Made by a program: the position numbers and the translations under genes. Below are positions 62,419 through 64,000 of a stretch of 64,000 nt of DNA, in pieces. Position 1 is the stretch's first letter. Each line of letters opens with the position of its first letter. Below the pieces are notes generated by a model, which saw only the letters and a program-made list of their open reading frames with translations, had not been told where the DNA came from and made no database searches. Origin of the DNA: Absidia repens (lineage: Eukaryota > Mucoromycota > Mucoromycetes > Mucorales > Cunninghamellaceae). Location of the stretch: contig MCGE01000006.1 in NCBI GenBank assembly GCA_002105175.1, positions 1,736,001 through 1,800,000 of the forward strand, written 5' to 3'.

Positions 62419-63995
62419 CAATTGGGCAATTGTATTGGTAAAGGTCAGTTTGGATCTGTTTATCGAGGACTGGATTTGGCTACTGGCGAAGTTGTAGCTA
62501 TCAAGCGCATCAAGTTAGAAGACGGTGAACTGGACGAGGAAATGATGGTAAGAAACAAAAATTCATGTATGTATATTAAGTGTCAACCAATTTTTAAACA
62601 ACCATGTATTTTCTTTTTTTTTAATTTTATTATTATTAGAAAGAAGTGGGGATCCTGAAAACAATGTCTCATGCCAATGTGATTCAATATCTCGGGTTTA
62701 TTCGAAATCGCCATCATATCAACATCGTTTTGGAATATGCTGAAAATGGTTCGCTCATGTCCACACTCAAATCGTTTGGTGCCTTTCCAGAAAAACTGGT
62801 AGCATCCTTTTGTATCAAGATCCTTCATGGACTGGAGTATTTACATGATAATCAAGTCGTGCATTGTGATCTCAAGGCCGCAAATATTTTGACAACCAAA
62901 ACGGGCGATGTCAAGTTGACCGATTTCGGTGTGTCGCTCAATCTCAAGATCAAGGCAGTGGATGACCAAACAGTCTCTGGAACACCCAATTGGAGTAAGT
63001 GCATGCATCGGGCAGAAAATGGGTGAATATGATGGACTGATAAACATTTCGATTCCTTTTCATAGTGGCACCTGAAGTGATCGAGTTGAAGGGCGCATCT
63101 ACTAAATCTGATATATGGTAAGTGATTTCGTTTTATATATTTATCTTTCATTATTTCGATAAAAACTCATCAATTTTTTTTTATGGATCTTGCTAGGTCT
63201 TTGGGATGTACTTTGATAGAGTTGGTGACGGGAAAGCCTCCTTATGCCGATTTGATCTCTATGTCTGCCATGTTTCGTATTGTTGAAGATGATTATCCTC
63301 CTCTCCCCGAAGGCATATCTGACGTAAGTCATTAATTGACTTTTGACAAGCTTTTTAGACTAACATTTTTTTTTTTTTTTAACTCTTTCTTTGTCATTTA
63401 GGATATGCGAGACTTTCTTTTATGTTGTTTCCAAAAAAGTCCTGAAGACCGGCCCGCCGCAAAGACATTACAAGATCATCCGTGGATCCAGTACCATCAG
63501 CATAACGCCAAAGCATCAAACAACAATACCACCACCTCTTCATCCGACAACACCGTGCCAGCATCCAGTGATTCAAATAAAAATGATACCATCAAAAGCT
63601 CCAGCAGTTCTCGCCGCCGCCGACGGTCTAGCGTACGAACCTCTATCGAATCTATGCAGCGACAAACACCAGTCCATCCATTGGAACCTCCCCATCAACA
63701 TCATTCTTCATCCTCGCCCAATCAAAATGAAGATCATGCAACTCATCGCTTTATTCAAACCTCTTTTGGAAAACGTAAGTATAAAATATTGTTTTGTTTC
63801 TGATGTTTAAATATTAACGCAATTTCTTTATTTGTTTATATTTGTTACTTAGTGGTGGAATGTAAAGTATGTGGTGATCTATTACGCGAACAAGCCATCT
63901 TTTGCGAAACTTGCTCTTTGATTTGCCACGATGGATGTAAACAAGCAGCATTTTCATGCCCGCCCAAAGTGAACGAACAACAACCTTCCTATGAT
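60748..63995 (+). CDS. SepH/Cdc7-type septation kinase with N-terminal CH and C-terminal C1 domains (partial, runs off window)
   Basis: Eleven exons seen: 60748-60962, 61032-61098, 61166-61204, 61284-61349, 61409-62308, 62419-62547, 62640-62994, 63066-63117, 63197-63323, 63402-63774, 63853-63995; 822 codons, then a GTAAG donor at the edge. A calponin-homology domain (about 40-160) reads [10 protein letters not shown]...[37 protein letters not shown] Ser/Gln-rich linker follows. The kinase (about 430-680) has [15 protein letters not shown] (Lys about 458), [41 protein letters not shown]: signature of fungal SepH/Cdc7 kinases of the septation initiation network. A C1 zinc finger (about 765-808) fits H-x12-C-x2-C..C-x2-C-x4-H-x2-C. 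The intron before exon 6 has a T44 tract directly before the AG. Confidence 0.88.
62373..62418 (+). other. T44 polypyrimidine tract at a 3' splice site
   Basis: A pure run of 44 T (62373-62416) followed immediately by AG (62417-62418), the acceptor of the exon that starts the kinase domain. Confidence 0.85.
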
Positions 63996-64000
63996 GTAAG

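Noticed and set aside
62862..62870. HCD in place of HRD suggesting a pseudokinase
   Set aside because: The catalytic Asp, VAIK Lys and DFG are intact, and from memory [10 protein letters not shown] is the normal form in fungal SepH kinases, so it is a family trait rather than decay.

Overview
The window is nuclear DNA from a filamentous fungus. Intron-rich, compactly spaced genes on both strands have short GT..AG introns (about 50-230 bp) with T-rich 3' tracts, and AATAAA-type signals follow many stop codons. The set of Ump1, Gpi11, Dad1, SepH/Cdc7, Rvs167, a KAT6-like MYST enzyme, a Bre4/ArAE-type transporter and mtTFB is fungal. The style and the protein sequences fit an early-diverging fungus of the Mucorales type. 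That placement is inference; no species was identified. There are no prokaryotic operons, phage genes or CRISPR arrays.

Layout, left to right. 1-1000: remnants of an unrecognised gene. 1.9-6.6 kb: a GIT1-like glycerophosphodiester permease and a PEX5 peroxisomal import receptor. 6.9-8.0 kb: copy A of a dispersed non-coding repeat. 9.6 kb: tRNA-Gly(GCC). 10.4-15.8 kb: an HST3/HST4-type sirtuin, a mitochondrial 2-Cys peroxiredoxin and GPI11/PIG-F (all minus), the last divergent from UMP1 across 119 bp. 16.2-18.9 kb: methylcrotonyl-CoA carboxylase alpha subunit. 19.6-20.7 kb: repeat copy B. 21.3-25.2 kb: a GT8 glycosyltransferase and IMP dehydrogenase. 26.0-27.1 kb: a decayed gene with several in-frame stops. 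27.8-32.6 kb: Rvs167 (BAR-SH3), a LaeA-like methyltransferase with a myristoylation signal, and Dad1. 33.2-34.1 kb: repeat copy C, inverted. 34.8-37.4 kb: KAT6/Sas3-like MYST acetyltransferase with tandem PHD fingers and an apparent frameshift. 38.1-42.6 kb: a large ArAE/Bre4 membrane protein. 43.5 kb: partial repeat copy D. 44.5-48.9 kb: a small unknown protein and a kelch ectodomain membrane protein. 49.4-55.2 kb (all minus): mtTFB, Jjj1 and complex I NDUFB4. 55.4-59.3 kb: an unknown acidic low-complexity protein and Imp4. 60.7 kb to the end: a SepH/Cdc7-type kinase carrying an N-terminal CH domain and a C-terminal C1 zinc finger, cut by the window edge.

The genes are ordinary housekeeping functions with no obvious shared pathway: mitochondria (peroxiredoxin, MCC, NDUFB4, mtTFB), ribosome biogenesis (Imp4, Jjj1), chromatin (sirtuin, MYST), septation and mitosis (SepH, Dad1). 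The points most worth a second look are the CH-kinase-C1 architecture, two genes whose first coding exon is only the ATG, the repeat family with internal subrepeats, the decayed gene at 26-27 kb, and the homopolymer frameshift in the first PHD finger.

Exon coordinates were derived by hand from splice consensus and reading frame, without transcript data. Arithmetic closes to whole codons for all complete models except the N-terminus of the MYST gene.
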